Positions 25,831 to 34,032 of a stretch of 64,000 nucleotides of DNA are shown one piece after another. Below the pieces are notes generated by a model. That model was not told the origin of the DNA and ran no database searches. It saw only the letters and a program-made list of their open reading frames with translations. Made by a program: the position numbers and the translations under genes. The stretch is from Pseudomonadota bacterium (GTDB lineage: Bacteria > Pseudomonadota > Gammaproteobacteria > Steroidobacterales > Steroidobacteraceae). Within the stretch, counting starts at the first letter, position 1; every line of letters starts with the position of its first letter. The stretch lies in contig JAKCDC010000009.1 in the NCBI GenBank assembly GCA_021838635.1, positions 1-64,000 of the forward strand, given 5' to 3'.

Positions 25831-27306
25831 TCAGGGCCGACGGCCGGGGCGGGAGAGCCGCTGCACGGCGCGCGCCCGGTGCGCATCGTGCATGAACCGC
25901 AACAGGATCCGGTAGGTGTCCAGATCGAACGCCGGGCGGGTCTGGCGCAGCAACTCCTCGACGTCCTGCGGGTCGCGCGCGGCCCCCAGATAGATCCACT
26001 GATCAATGACGTGTTGGACAGCGTGCGCATCGGAACCCTCGGCCAGCCCGATCGGACCGGCATAGGGCCAACGCGCGATGCGAATCGCCTGCAGCGCTTC
26101 GGCGAGGCGCAGATCGTGCTGCACGGGGCTTTCCGCACCCACGCACGCGCCGCGACAGCGCTCGAGCTGATGCCCGAAGCACGGCCCCGGTCCGCTCTGC
26201 AGACCGAGCCGGATGTCGCACAGTCCCCGCTCAGCCGCGAAGCGTTGCAGCGCTTGGCGTGCGTCGCGCGCCGTGCGGAACGCTCCGTAACTCTCCCCCG
26301 GCACCACGGCGCCTCCGCAGACCACCTCCGGCGGCTGCCCGGCCCCGAACGTCCAGGCCAGGGTGCACAACGAGCGCGTGCGACGCAGTCTGCGGTTCAG
26401 GACCGGTCTGCGCTCTTTGATCAGCCGGGACTCGAGCAGCAGTGCCGCGAGCTCCCCGGCAGTCTCGATGCTCTCGATCCGCCGGGCCTGCTGTGCCAGA
26501 CGCATCTCGCGCGCGGCGCGATGATCGCTGCGAAAATGTTCGAGCACTCGACGGCGCACGTGCACGCTCTTGCCGATGTAGAGCAGCAGATCGCCCTCAC
26601 CGTAGATCAGATAGACCCCAGGCCCCTCGGGCAGCGCCTCGATGGCCTCAGCCGGCAGATGCGCCGGCAGGCTCGCCAGCCGCGCCTGCGCGCGACAGGC
26701 GGCGAGGAGTTCATCGGGACGCGTCTCGGCCATGCGCGCCAGGAACTGCGCCACCCCGCGCGCATCGCCCAAGGCCCGGTGCCGATCGGCACAGATTAGC
26801 CCGAGACGCTCCATGAGTGCATCGAGCCCATGACCGCGCGACCCCTGAAACAGCGCCCGTGAGAGCTTCACGCTGCACAGCACCGCAGGTTGAAAGCGCA
26901 CCCCTTCGCGCTGGAAGGCCTGTTTCAGAAAGCCCAGATCGAATCGCGCGTTGTGCGCCACCAGGATATGCCCCTCAAGGCGCGCGGACAACGCGGCGCA
27001 CACCTCGCGGAACGTCGGCGCGCCCTCAAGCAACGCCGCATCGATCCCGGTGAGCGCCGTGATCTGCGCAGGGATCCAGCGCTGCGGATCGATCAGCGAG
27101 GACCACTCCTCACTCGCACCGTCGGCGTTAATCCGCACCACGCCCACCTCGGTGATCCGGTCGTAACCGGTGTGCCCGCCGGTGGTCTCCAGATCGACAC
27201 AGGCGAGCGGCGCACCGAGTGCGCCCACCAATGCCGCGAGCGGCGAGTTCACGCCCGCGGCGCTGTGTCGTTGCGAGTCCAGCGCCTCACAGCGCACGGC
27301 CGTCAT
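25831..27306 (-). CDS. DEDDh exonuclease fused to a GIY-YIG (UvrC/Cho-like) nuclease domain
   Basis: The 491-residue protein combines two nucleases. The N-terminal part (about residues 30-200) is a DnaQ-type 3'-5' exonuclease with CVDLETTGG, VAHNARFDLGFL and HRALGDARG. The second part (about 230-305) is a GIY-YIG endonuclease of UvrC/Cho type (GPGVYLIYGEGDLLLYIGKS). A cysteine-containing region (PGPCFGHQLERCRGAC) resembles the segment after the GIY domain in UvrC-like proteins. A role in DNA repair is likely. It overlaps the upstream HD-domain gene by 20 bases. Confidence 0.9.
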   Translation of the reverse strand: MTAVRCEALDSQRHSAAGVNSPLAALVGALGAPLACVDLETTGGHTGYDRITEVGVVRINADGASEEWSSLIDPQRWIPAQITALTGIDAALLEGAPTFREVCAALSARLEGHILVAHNARFDLGFLKQAFQREGVRFQPAVLCSVKLSRALFQGSRGHGLDALMERLGLICADRHRALGDARGVAQFLARMAETRPDELLAACRAQARLASLPAHLPAEAIEALPEGPGVYLIYGEGDLLLYIGKSVHVRRRVLEHFRSDHRAAREMRLAQQARRIESIETAGELAALLLESRLIKERRPVLNRRLRRTRSLCTLAWTFGAGQPPEVVCGGAVVPGESYGAFRTARDARQALQRFAAERGLCDIRLGLQSGPGPCFGHQLERCRGACVGAESPVQHDLRLAEALQAIRIARWPYAGPIGLAEGSDAHAVQHVIDQWIYLGAARDPQDVEELLRQTRPAFDLDTYRILLRFMHDAHRARAVQRLSRPGRRP

Positions 27307-28006
27307 ACGTCTGGCGTTGCAGCGCGGTGAGGAAGGCCGTCAACTGGGCCACGCGCCGCCGCCCGATCCGGCGCGCACTCGGGGTGATCAAGCGCGGCGG
27401 GATGACCGTCAGGAACGTGCGCAGCGTCTTGATCGCCGGGGCGAAACTCCCCGCCTTCGCGCCAGTGAGCGCGATCATGCGTGCCGCGCCGATAGCGCCG
27501 AGGAAATCGAGTGAATCCGCATCGTGCAGCACGATAGCCGTCGGGTTGCGGCCGGGATTGCTGTAATACATGTGTCCGCGCTCAGCCTGCTGCACGATCG
27601 CGATTTTGCGCATCGGAAAGCCGATGCGCTTGAGGATCGCCGGACTCAGCAGCGCCGCACATGCGCCATGCTCCATCTTGCGGTCCGCACAGGGATCGAA
27701 GGCCGCCATGTCGTGCAGGAAAGCCGCGGCGAACAGCGCATCCTTGTCGACGGTCAGATGATCATCGCGCGCAATCCGCACGGCCAGGCGATAATCGCGC
27801 TCGGAATGCTGCCAGCCCCATGCCGGGTGATGGAAGTGGTCGCGGGCGAGCGCATAGAGCTTGACCTTCCACGGCGCGTTGAGGCGGATCCCGGTCGCGC
27901 TACGCGCAGGAGCGCCGCTCGCCGGCGCCGCCGCCGCGCTCGCGGCGGCCCCGAGGGCCACCGCCATCAACATCCATTGGACTTTCATTCGAATCGCACT
28001 GCCCAT
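27287..28006 (-). CDS. Exported HD-domain phosphohydrolase-like protein
   Basis: A 239-residue protein with a signal peptide (MLMAVALGAAASAAAAP) and an HD domain: WGWQHSERDYRLAVRIA, the HD pair in AAFLHDMAAFD, then LHDADSLDFLGAIG. HD proteins hydrolyse phosphate esters, often of nucleotides; secretion of one is less common. The start at 28006 has GGGGGCC upstream; the track start at 28486 is much too early. Its 3' end overlaps the start of the exonuclease gene by 20 bases. Confidence 0.75.
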   Translation of the reverse strand: MGSAIRMKVQWMLMAVALGAAASAAAAPASGAPARSATGIRLNAPWKVKLYALARDHFHHPAWGWQHSERDYRLAVRIARDDHLTVDKDALFAAAFLHDMAAFDPCADRKMEHGACAALLSPAILKRIGFPMRKIAIVQQAERGHMYYSNPGRNPTAIVLHDADSLDFLGAIGAARMIALTGAKAGSFAPAIKTLRTFLTVIPPRLITPSARRIGRRRVAQLTAFLTALQRQTYDGRAL

Positions 28007-28565
28007 CGAGGCCCCCCTGCAGCCTGTGGCGGTCCGCTCCCACGGTGGTGGCCCCGCCTCGCCAGAGACGGCGCCCAGACCATCGAACATAGACGAAGCC
28101 ACAGCGGAACGCCAACGGCGGGCGCAATCCCCCGCCGAGACGCCCGCCGGCGCAAATGGGTGCGCATGCGACTGCCGCAACGCCCGCGCGCTGCCCGATC
28201 GGCAGCGCACGTGCGCGCACCGGGGAACACCATGGCGGCGGTGCGCACCCTGCGGGCGAACCATGCCCATCCAATCGCATGCCGGCATTGTGTGCTTGCC
28301 GTCGCGCGCCGCCTCGGCGCGGACCGCGCGGTCATCGGCCCGGTTCACACGCTGAGCAATCTGATCGCCTATTTCGGCATCCAGGTCGGCGATACACGTA
28401 CCGAAGGCGTGCCGCAGGTGAGCGGCATGCGAGCCGATGCGCAGATTCCAACACCACGTGGACCCACAGCGCGCGCGCCATCGCACAGCGAGTCAAAGCC
28501 GCCGCAGTGCCGGTGCATTGATTCGCCCCGCAGGGGCGATTCCTCGGGCGGATCGGCGCGCCTGC
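28007..28565. other. Region without a firm gene, between the HD-domain gene and a small ORF
   Basis: Very GC-rich, with long overlapping ORFs on both strands. One plus-strand frame has a fairly protein-like stretch (RRLGADRAVIGPVHTLSN near 28307-28360) but no start, family or neighbours to support it. I leave it unassigned. Confidence 0.3.
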
Positions 28566-28778
28566 TCAGCCTGTCGGAACGCGTCCCACCGGCGCATAGC
28601 CCAGCGCGATCATTTTGCGCCGCGAGCGCGCCGAGCAGCGCGGCGCCTCGGCGTGCGGCAGGTAACCGAGCACGAACTCGCAGTCGGCGCGCTTGATGAA
28701 ATAGGCATCATCGATCCGGCGCCTGCACTGCGAGCGCCCATGGGCGCAAACCAGAATGGTGATCACCCAGACCGACAT
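28566..28778 (-). CDS. Small hypothetical protein, 70 aa
   Basis: Basic 70-residue ORF starting MSVWVITILVCAHG, with four cysteines and a C-terminal SRRKMIALGYAPVGR. I take the ATG at 28778 over the track start at 28916, whose extension has no features. No domain is recognised and the ribosome site is weak, so the call is tentative. Confidence 0.35.
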   Translation of the reverse strand: MSVWVITILVCAHGRSQCRRRIDDAYFIKRADCEFVLGYLPHAEAPRCSARSRRKMIALGYAPVGRVPTG

Positions 28779-29000
28779 GACCGGAGTATACGCCCGATTG
28801 CGCAGGCCGATCTGACAGCGGGCCCCTCGAGGCGCCGCCTGTGTCAGGACCGAGCTTAGGCTCACGGCGGACCGACTGGAAGCATCAGTCCGCAAGGATA
28901 CGATCGATCCGCTCACGCCAGCGCTGCCGCTCGGAAGGCACGCCCACGGCGAGAGCCGCTATCGACGTATCGATCGATCCCCGCGCCGCCCAGCGGCGGA

Positions 29001-30650
29001 TCAGCCGGCCGGAGCGTCGCCTGGCGCTGCAGACGGGATGGAAAGCGTCACGGTCGTGCCGCTGCCCAACTCCGAGCGGATTTCAAGTGCCCCGTCCACC
29101 GTCAGCGTTCGCTCGCGCATCCCGAGCACACCCAGTGCATCGGCGCGACGCGGCAGTCCGGTATCGAACCCGCGTCCATCATCGCGTACGCGCAACTCGA
29201 GTTGCTCCGGACTCTGGAGTATCTCAATGTTCACCTGCGTGGCGTGCGCGTGGCGCACAATGTTGGTCAGCGCCTCCTGCAGGACTCGAAACACCACGGT
29301 GGCACCCGGCTCACCGACCTGCAGCTGTGGCGGCTCGATCCGCAAGCGCACGTCAAACGAATGCAGTTGCCGGAAGCCGTTCACCAGCCACTCGGCGGCC
29401 GCCGACAGACCGAGCACATCGAGCACCGCCGGACGCAGATCGGCCGCGACCCGTCGTGCCGAATCGATCGTCTGATCGATCAGCCCGAGCATGCCGTGCG
29501 CCTCATCACCCATCGGCGTGCCTCGCTCGCGGCAATACGTCTCCAGGTCCGCGACCTTGCATTTCAACGTCACGAGCGCCTGACCGAGCTCATCGTGCAG
29601 TTCGCGCGCCAGCCGCGCACGCTCCGACTCCCGCGCCGCGCTGCCGAGCGCCGCCGCGGCGCGCAGCTCATCGCGCGCCCGGCGCAACGCCTCGTTGGCG
29701 CTCTGCAGCTCCTCGGTGCGCGCACCGACGCGCCCCTCGAGCGAAGCGGCGAGACGATGCAATTCGGCGGTACGCTGCTCGGCGAGTCGGCGCTGCTCGC
29801 ACTCGGCGGCGTGCGACTCGGCAAGGCGCCGATACAACCGACCGTTCTCCAGGATCATCACCGCGAGCAGGAAACAGGCGGCCACCAGACCGAAGGCTCG
29901 TCCGGTGTACCAGCCGAGGGAGAACCGCCCCGCGTTGAACACCGCGGCTTGCGCCAGATCGCACGCCCACGCGACGATCACCACCAGCACCCACAAGTGC
30001 AGTCCGGAGAGGCGGATACGCCGCCAGAGAAACGGCACGGTCGCGAGAATCGTGAGCCACGTTGCCCAGGCGACCACGTACTTCGCCGGCCGGTCCTGGT
30101 TTCCGTGCATGAGTTTCGGCAGCAGGTGAGCACCGGCGGTCGCCGCAAGCAGCGCGAGCGCCGCGGCGCCGAGCGCACCGAGCACCGCCACGGCGGCCGC
30201 CCAGCGCGTCACGCCCGCCGCCGCCCCACGCAACGGCCGCTCGGCGCTCAACGCGAATCCGATCACGGCCAGCGGGAAGCCCAAGTGCCAGAGGAAGTAG
30301 ATCCAGGCGGTGGTCTGTCCGTTGGCCCAGAGCAATCCGGCGGGCGCGAACAGCCCGGGGAAGCTCAGCTCGTGCAGCAGCGCCATCGCGGCGCTGAACA
30401 GATAGCCGGCGGCGAGAATCAGCACACCGGTCAAACGCGTCAAGGCGAACTGTCCGAGCAGAAACACGCACGTCAGCAGGTCGCACATGACCAGCGAGGA
30501 CTCGTAGATCGGCAGGTAGAGCTCGCTGCGGCCAAAGGGAATATCCGCAAACGGCGAGAGAGCCAGAAAAACCACCAGCGACAGCGCGATGCTGACGGCG
30601 GCAATACGCCGTTGGTGCTGACTCGGAGGCTCGGTGGTCAGCGCGATCAT
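29001..30650 (-). CDS. MASE4-domain sensor histidine kinase (HisKA_3 type)
   Basis: A 549-residue membrane kinase. Residues 1 to about 250 form a MASE4-type sensor with seven or eight spans (SPFADIPFGRSELYLPIYES, GYLFSAAMALLHELSFPGLF, TTAWIYFLWHLGFPL). A coiled coil follows, then a HisKA_3 dimerisation domain with phospho-His near residue 350 (RARLARELHDELGQALV) and an HATPase (ALTNIVRHAHA, DDGRGFD, GVLGMRERTL). This is the NarX/DegS-type layout, which normally pairs with a LuxR-type regulator; none is in the window. The ATG at 30650 begins the sensor domain and lies 40 bases after the OsmC gene. Confidence 0.88.
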   Translation of the reverse strand: MIALTTEPPSQHQRRIAAVSIALSLVVFLALSPFADIPFGRSELYLPIYESSLVMCDLLTCVFLLGQFALTRLTGVLILAAGYLFSAAMALLHELSFPGLFAPAGLLWANGQTTAWIYFLWHLGFPLAVIGFALSAERPLRGAAAGVTRWAAAVAVLGALGAAALALLAATAGAHLLPKLMHGNQDRPAKYVVAWATWLTILATVPFLWRRIRLSGLHLWVLVVIVAWACDLAQAAVFNAGRFSLGWYTGRAFGLVAACFLLAVMILENGRLYRRLAESHAAECEQRRLAEQRTAELHRLAASLEGRVGARTEELQSANEALRRARDELRAAAALGSAARESERARLARELHDELGQALVTLKCKVADLETYCRERGTPMGDEAHGMLGLIDQTIDSARRVAADLRPAVLDVLGLSAAAEWLVNGFRQLHSFDVRLRIEPPQLQVGEPGATVVFRVLQEALTNIVRHAHATQVNIEILQSPEQLELRVRDDGRGFDTGLPRRADALGVLGMRERTLTVDGALEIRSELGSGTTVTLSIPSAAPGDAPAG

Positions 30651-30690
30651 GCGCGGCGCCCGCAGCAGCGCGACGGCGCACGGCCGGGTC

Positions 30691-31140
30691 TCATGTGAGC
30701 TGGGTTCCTGCGCCGTCGAACACGGCAACGTCGGTTGCGATCCCGGCGCGAACACTCGCCCCGACCGTGCAGAACTCCTCGAACTGCCCGAGCACCCGCT
30801 CCAGGTGCTGCAGGGTCGCGGCGGGCGCGCCGAGATGGATCTCCACGGCGATGTGCACCACCCGCAGCCGACCGGCCTCATTGCGTCCAAGAGTGCCGCG
30901 CGCCGTGGTGCGGATGCCGCCGGAGTCGTTCTTGAACTTGCTGAGCGCGAAATACAGGCTCGAACTCATGCAACTGCCCACCGCCGCGAGCAGCAGCATC
31001 ACCGGTGAGGGTCCCGCGCCGGCCCCGAGCGGTGCGGACTCATCGGAGGTCACGTGCGCCATTCCCGGTGCGAACTCGATGTCGAACTGGTAATCCCGGC
31101 GCTGACGGAGCGTGACGCTGGCAGAGTGCTGTTCGGTCAT
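30691..31140 (-). CDS. OsmC family protein
   Basis: A 149-residue peroxiredoxin-like protein with the OsmC layout: SPVMLLLAAVGSCMSSSLYFAL carrying the first redox Cys, and FEEFCTVGASVRAGI with the second. OsmC/Ohr proteins reduce organic hydroperoxides with two cysteines. GAGGAG lies 6-11 bases before the ATG at 31140; the track start at 31218 is upstream of it. It is followed after 40 bases by the MASE4 kinase on the same strand. Confidence 0.8.
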   Translation of the reverse strand: MTEQHSASVTLRQRRDYQFDIEFAPGMAHVTSDESAPLGAGAGPSPVMLLLAAVGSCMSSSLYFALSKFKNDSGGIRTTARGTLGRNEAGRLRVVHIAVEIHLGAPAATLQHLERVLGQFEEFCTVGASVRAGIATDVAVFDGAGTQLT

Positions 31141-31232
31141 GGCCAACTCCTCGGGCGACGCACCGCCCCCGGGCGGCGCTGGCGCGGTGGCATTCGATGA
31201 TACCACCGCGCCGGCCATGCCCCTGCCTCTGC

Positions 31233-33863
31233 TCAGTCGGGGAGAGTCACCTCCCCGGCAATGCGGAAGTGTCCGGCCACGCCAGGAGCCCCCGTGCCGG
31301 GCTGCCCACCGCCCACCGTGAGGGTGTATCGGCCCGGGGCGACGATAATCTCGCCACGCTCTGTCACCATGCTCAGATCCCGCCGCGACAGCTTGAAATG
31401 CACCACGCGGCTCTGTCCGCTCTTGAGGTAGATGCGCGTGAAGCCACGCAGCGCACGCAGCGGTGCGCCGGCCACTGGCGGGAACTGCAGGTACAGTTGA
31501 ACGACCTCGGCGCCGGCGCGTGGCCCGGTATTGGTCACTTCGGCGGCCACCGCCAGGGACTCCCCGGCCTCAATTCGTACGTGCCCCAGGTGCAGATGGG
31601 TGTAGCGGAAATGCGTGTAACTGAGTCCGAAGCCGAACGGCCAGAGGGGCTTACCCTTGAAGTAACGGTAGGTACGCCCACGCATCGAATAGCTCTGGAA
31701 ATTCGGCAGCTGATGCACGCTGCGGTAGAACGTGAGCGGCAGCCGGCCGGCCGGATCATTTCGCCCGCTCAGGGTCGCAGCGATCGCCGCCCCGCCCTCC
31801 TCACCGGCGTACCACGCCTCGAGAATCGCCGCGGCGTGGTGCTTCTCCCAGGGCACCGCCAGGGCGCTGCCGTTCATCAACACCACCACCAGAGGCTTGC
31901 CGGCCTTGGCCACCTCGCGCACCAGCGCCTCCTCCGGACGCGGCAGCGCAAGGCTGGTGCGATCACCGCCGTCGAAGCCCGGCTCGTGCACAGGCATCTG
32001 CTCGCCCTCGAGCCGACTGGTGAGTCCAACCACCGCGATGACGACATCGGCGCGCCGCGCCGCGGCGAGCGCAGCCGGATCGGGACGATTGTCGACTCGC
32101 TCCCAGATGAGCGCGGCCTGCGGCGCATGTTCGCCGCGATGCCCATAGGTCATGCGCACGTGGATCCGGCGGCCCTTGTGCAGATAGATTCGCCCGACGT
32201 CGGTGCCCGGGCTGTAACTGTTGATCATGTGCTCGGAGCCCAGCATCAGGCTGGCCGCCCCGTTGGTGCGCACGCCCACCTGGTAGTAGCCGGAGCGCGG
32301 AGGGGTAAAATAGCCGCTCCACACCGCACTGCGCAGCACACCGGGTGGCGGCGCCGTGCCGTGCCGGGCATCGAGGTCGATCGCACGCACGACGGCTGTG
32401 ACCGGGCGCGCATGCTGCCCGGCGAACCGATACTGGACCTGCACGCCAGGCTTGCCGTCCGCGGTGCTGAACAACCGCGCCGGCACCACCGTGCCCGTGT
32501 GCGCGAGAAACTGCGTTCCGGGAACATAGGAAATCTTGGCGTGAGGAAACTGCGCGCGCAGCCCCTGCAGCACCGTCACGACGCGCGTCGGCATGCCGCT
32601 GTAGTTACCCAGCAGCACGCCGGTCTGGTTGGCGAGTGGTCCGACGACCGCGATCCGCCGCACCGTAGGCGGCAACGGCAGTATGCCGTCGTTCTTCAGC
32701 AACACCATCGACTCCTCTGCCAGATGCAGCGCAAGCCGGCGGTGGGCGGGGCTGTTCAGCTGGTCGGGATTGATGTGGTCATACGGCACCATCGCGGGCG
32801 GGTCGAACATCCCTAAGCGAAACCGCGCGGTAAACAGCCGTACCAACGCGCGGTTCACCGCGTTCACGGACAGGTAGCCCTCCTGCACCGCCTGCAGGAA
32901 TGGCTCGTAATCGGCATCGCCGTGTGGAGTGCCGAAATCCGCGCACTCGTTGTCCATGCCCCGCTCGAGGGAAATCGCCGAGGCTTGCGGCTGGGTCGGG
33001 CGGTAATGGTGGCCGCTGAAAATGTCGTGCACCGCATCGCAGTCCGACACGACGTAGCCATGGAAATGCCACGCCCCGCGCAGGGTCTTTTGCAGCAGAA
33101 ATTGGTTGGCGCAAGCCGGCTGGCCGTTGATCGCGACGTAAGCGCACATCACCGAGCCGGCATGACCGTGCACGATCGCGGCGCGAAACGCCGGCAGATA
33201 CGTATCCTCCAGCGCGTGGCGACTGATGTCCTCGTCGGCGAAGTGCCGAGTCGGTTCCGGTCCGCTGTACGCATCGAAGTGCTTCGGGGTCGCAATCGCT
33301 CGGTAATAGTGTGGATTGGAACCCTGCAGCCCGCGCACGTAGGCCACCGCCAGCCGTCCGGTCAGGAACGGATCCTCGCCGTAGGTCTCCTGGCAGCGAC
33401 CCCAGCGGGGATCGCGGCAGATGTTGATGTTGGGCGCCCAGAAATCCAGCCCGTGGAACATCCCGGTGCCGTGCCCATGGGCAGCCGCTTCGGCATAGCG
33501 GATGCGCCCTTCGATGCTGATCGCCTTGGCCATGGCGCGAATCCCGGGCGCATCGAAGGTCGCCGCCAGTCCTATCGGCTCGGGGAATTCGGTCGTGCCG
33601 TGACCGATCACCCCGTGCAGCGCCTCGCTCCACCAGTTGTAGGCGGGAACGCCGAGGCGCGGAATGGCGCGCGCCCCGTTGACCAGCTGCGACACCTTCT
33701 CGCGCAACGTCATGCGACCGACCAGATCGATGGCGCGCTGGCGCGCCGGGAGATTGGGGTTGAGCCAGGGCGCCGCCGCGCCGGACGCGGCCGAGGCGAG
33801 CGCCGCACACACGATGACTCCCGATACCAGCGCCGCTGCGGCGCGCCACATGGCTTTTTGCAT
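31233..33863 (-). CDS. Glycoside hydrolase family 3 enzyme with PA14 domain (beta-xylosidase/glucosidase type)
   Basis: An 876-residue exported enzyme. After the signal peptide come the GH3 (alpha/beta)8 barrel, with the nucleophile Asp in GYVVSDCDAVHDI near residue 272, and the C-terminal GH3 domain, which is interrupted by a PA14 carbohydrate-binding module (SGYYQVGVRTNGAASLML, YSPGTDVGRIYLHKGRRIHV). A fibronectin-like domain closes the chain. The SDC nucleophile context and FDGGDRTSLALP fit the xylosidase-like branch. It faces the GH51 gene across a palindrome, so it probably removes xylose or glucose from plant polysaccharide in the periplasm. Confidence 0.9.
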   Translation of the reverse strand: MQKAMWRAAAALVSGVIVCAALASAASGAAAPWLNPNLPARQRAIDLVGRMTLREKVSQLVNGARAIPRLGVPAYNWWSEALHGVIGHGTTEFPEPIGLAATFDAPGIRAMAKAISIEGRIRYAEAAAHGHGTGMFHGLDFWAPNINICRDPRWGRCQETYGEDPFLTGRLAVAYVRGLQGSNPHYYRAIATPKHFDAYSGPEPTRHFADEDISRHALEDTYLPAFRAAIVHGHAGSVMCAYVAINGQPACANQFLLQKTLRGAWHFHGYVVSDCDAVHDIFSGHHYRPTQPQASAISLERGMDNECADFGTPHGDADYEPFLQAVQEGYLSVNAVNRALVRLFTARFRLGMFDPPAMVPYDHINPDQLNSPAHRRLALHLAEESMVLLKNDGILPLPPTVRRIAVVGPLANQTGVLLGNYSGMPTRVVTVLQGLRAQFPHAKISYVPGTQFLAHTGTVVPARLFSTADGKPGVQVQYRFAGQHARPVTAVVRAIDLDARHGTAPPPGVLRSAVWSGYFTPPRSGYYQVGVRTNGAASLMLGSEHMINSYSPGTDVGRIYLHKGRRIHVRMTYGHRGEHAPQAALIWERVDNRPDPAALAAARRADVVIAVVGLTSRLEGEQMPVHEPGFDGGDRTSLALPRPEEALVREVAKAGKPLVVVLMNGSALAVPWEKHHAAAILEAWYAGEEGGAAIAATLSGRNDPAGRLPLTFYRSVHQLPNFQSYSMRGRTYRYFKGKPLWPFGFGLSYTHFRYTHLHLGHVRIEAGESLAVAAEVTNTGPRAGAEVVQLYLQFPPVAGAPLRALRGFTRIYLKSGQSRVVHFKLSRRDLSMVTERGEIIVAPGRYTLTVGGGQPGTGAPGVAGHFRIAGEVTLPD

Positions 33864-33923
33864 GATCGATCCGGACCCCTTGTTGGTTGTCGCCGGGCTG
33901 ACAGCGTGTCTCGCCCGTGAATA

Positions 33924-33937
33924 TGGTAGCGCTATCT
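33924..33937. promoter_or_regulatory. Xyl-box-like palindromic operator between GH3 and GH51 genes
   Basis: TGGTAGCGCTATCT has the perfect core TAGCGCTA and resembles the xyl-box TGGTAGCGCTAACA known from Xanthomonas xylan genes and LacI-type operators in Caulobacter. It sits in the divergent promoter region, 60 bases before the GH3 start and 95 before GH51, where one regulator could control both. Confidence 0.65.
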
Positions 33938-34032
33938 TATCATTGCTGGTATTGTCCGAGTTAATCTCGAACTGTCAAGCGCGACGCGTCCACGCGCGAA
34001 CCTGCGATTGAGGCGCAGCAGGGGGAAAACGC

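Noticed and set aside
27524-28696. 390-aa plus-strand ORF
   Set aside because: It is antisense to the HD-domain gene for most of its length.
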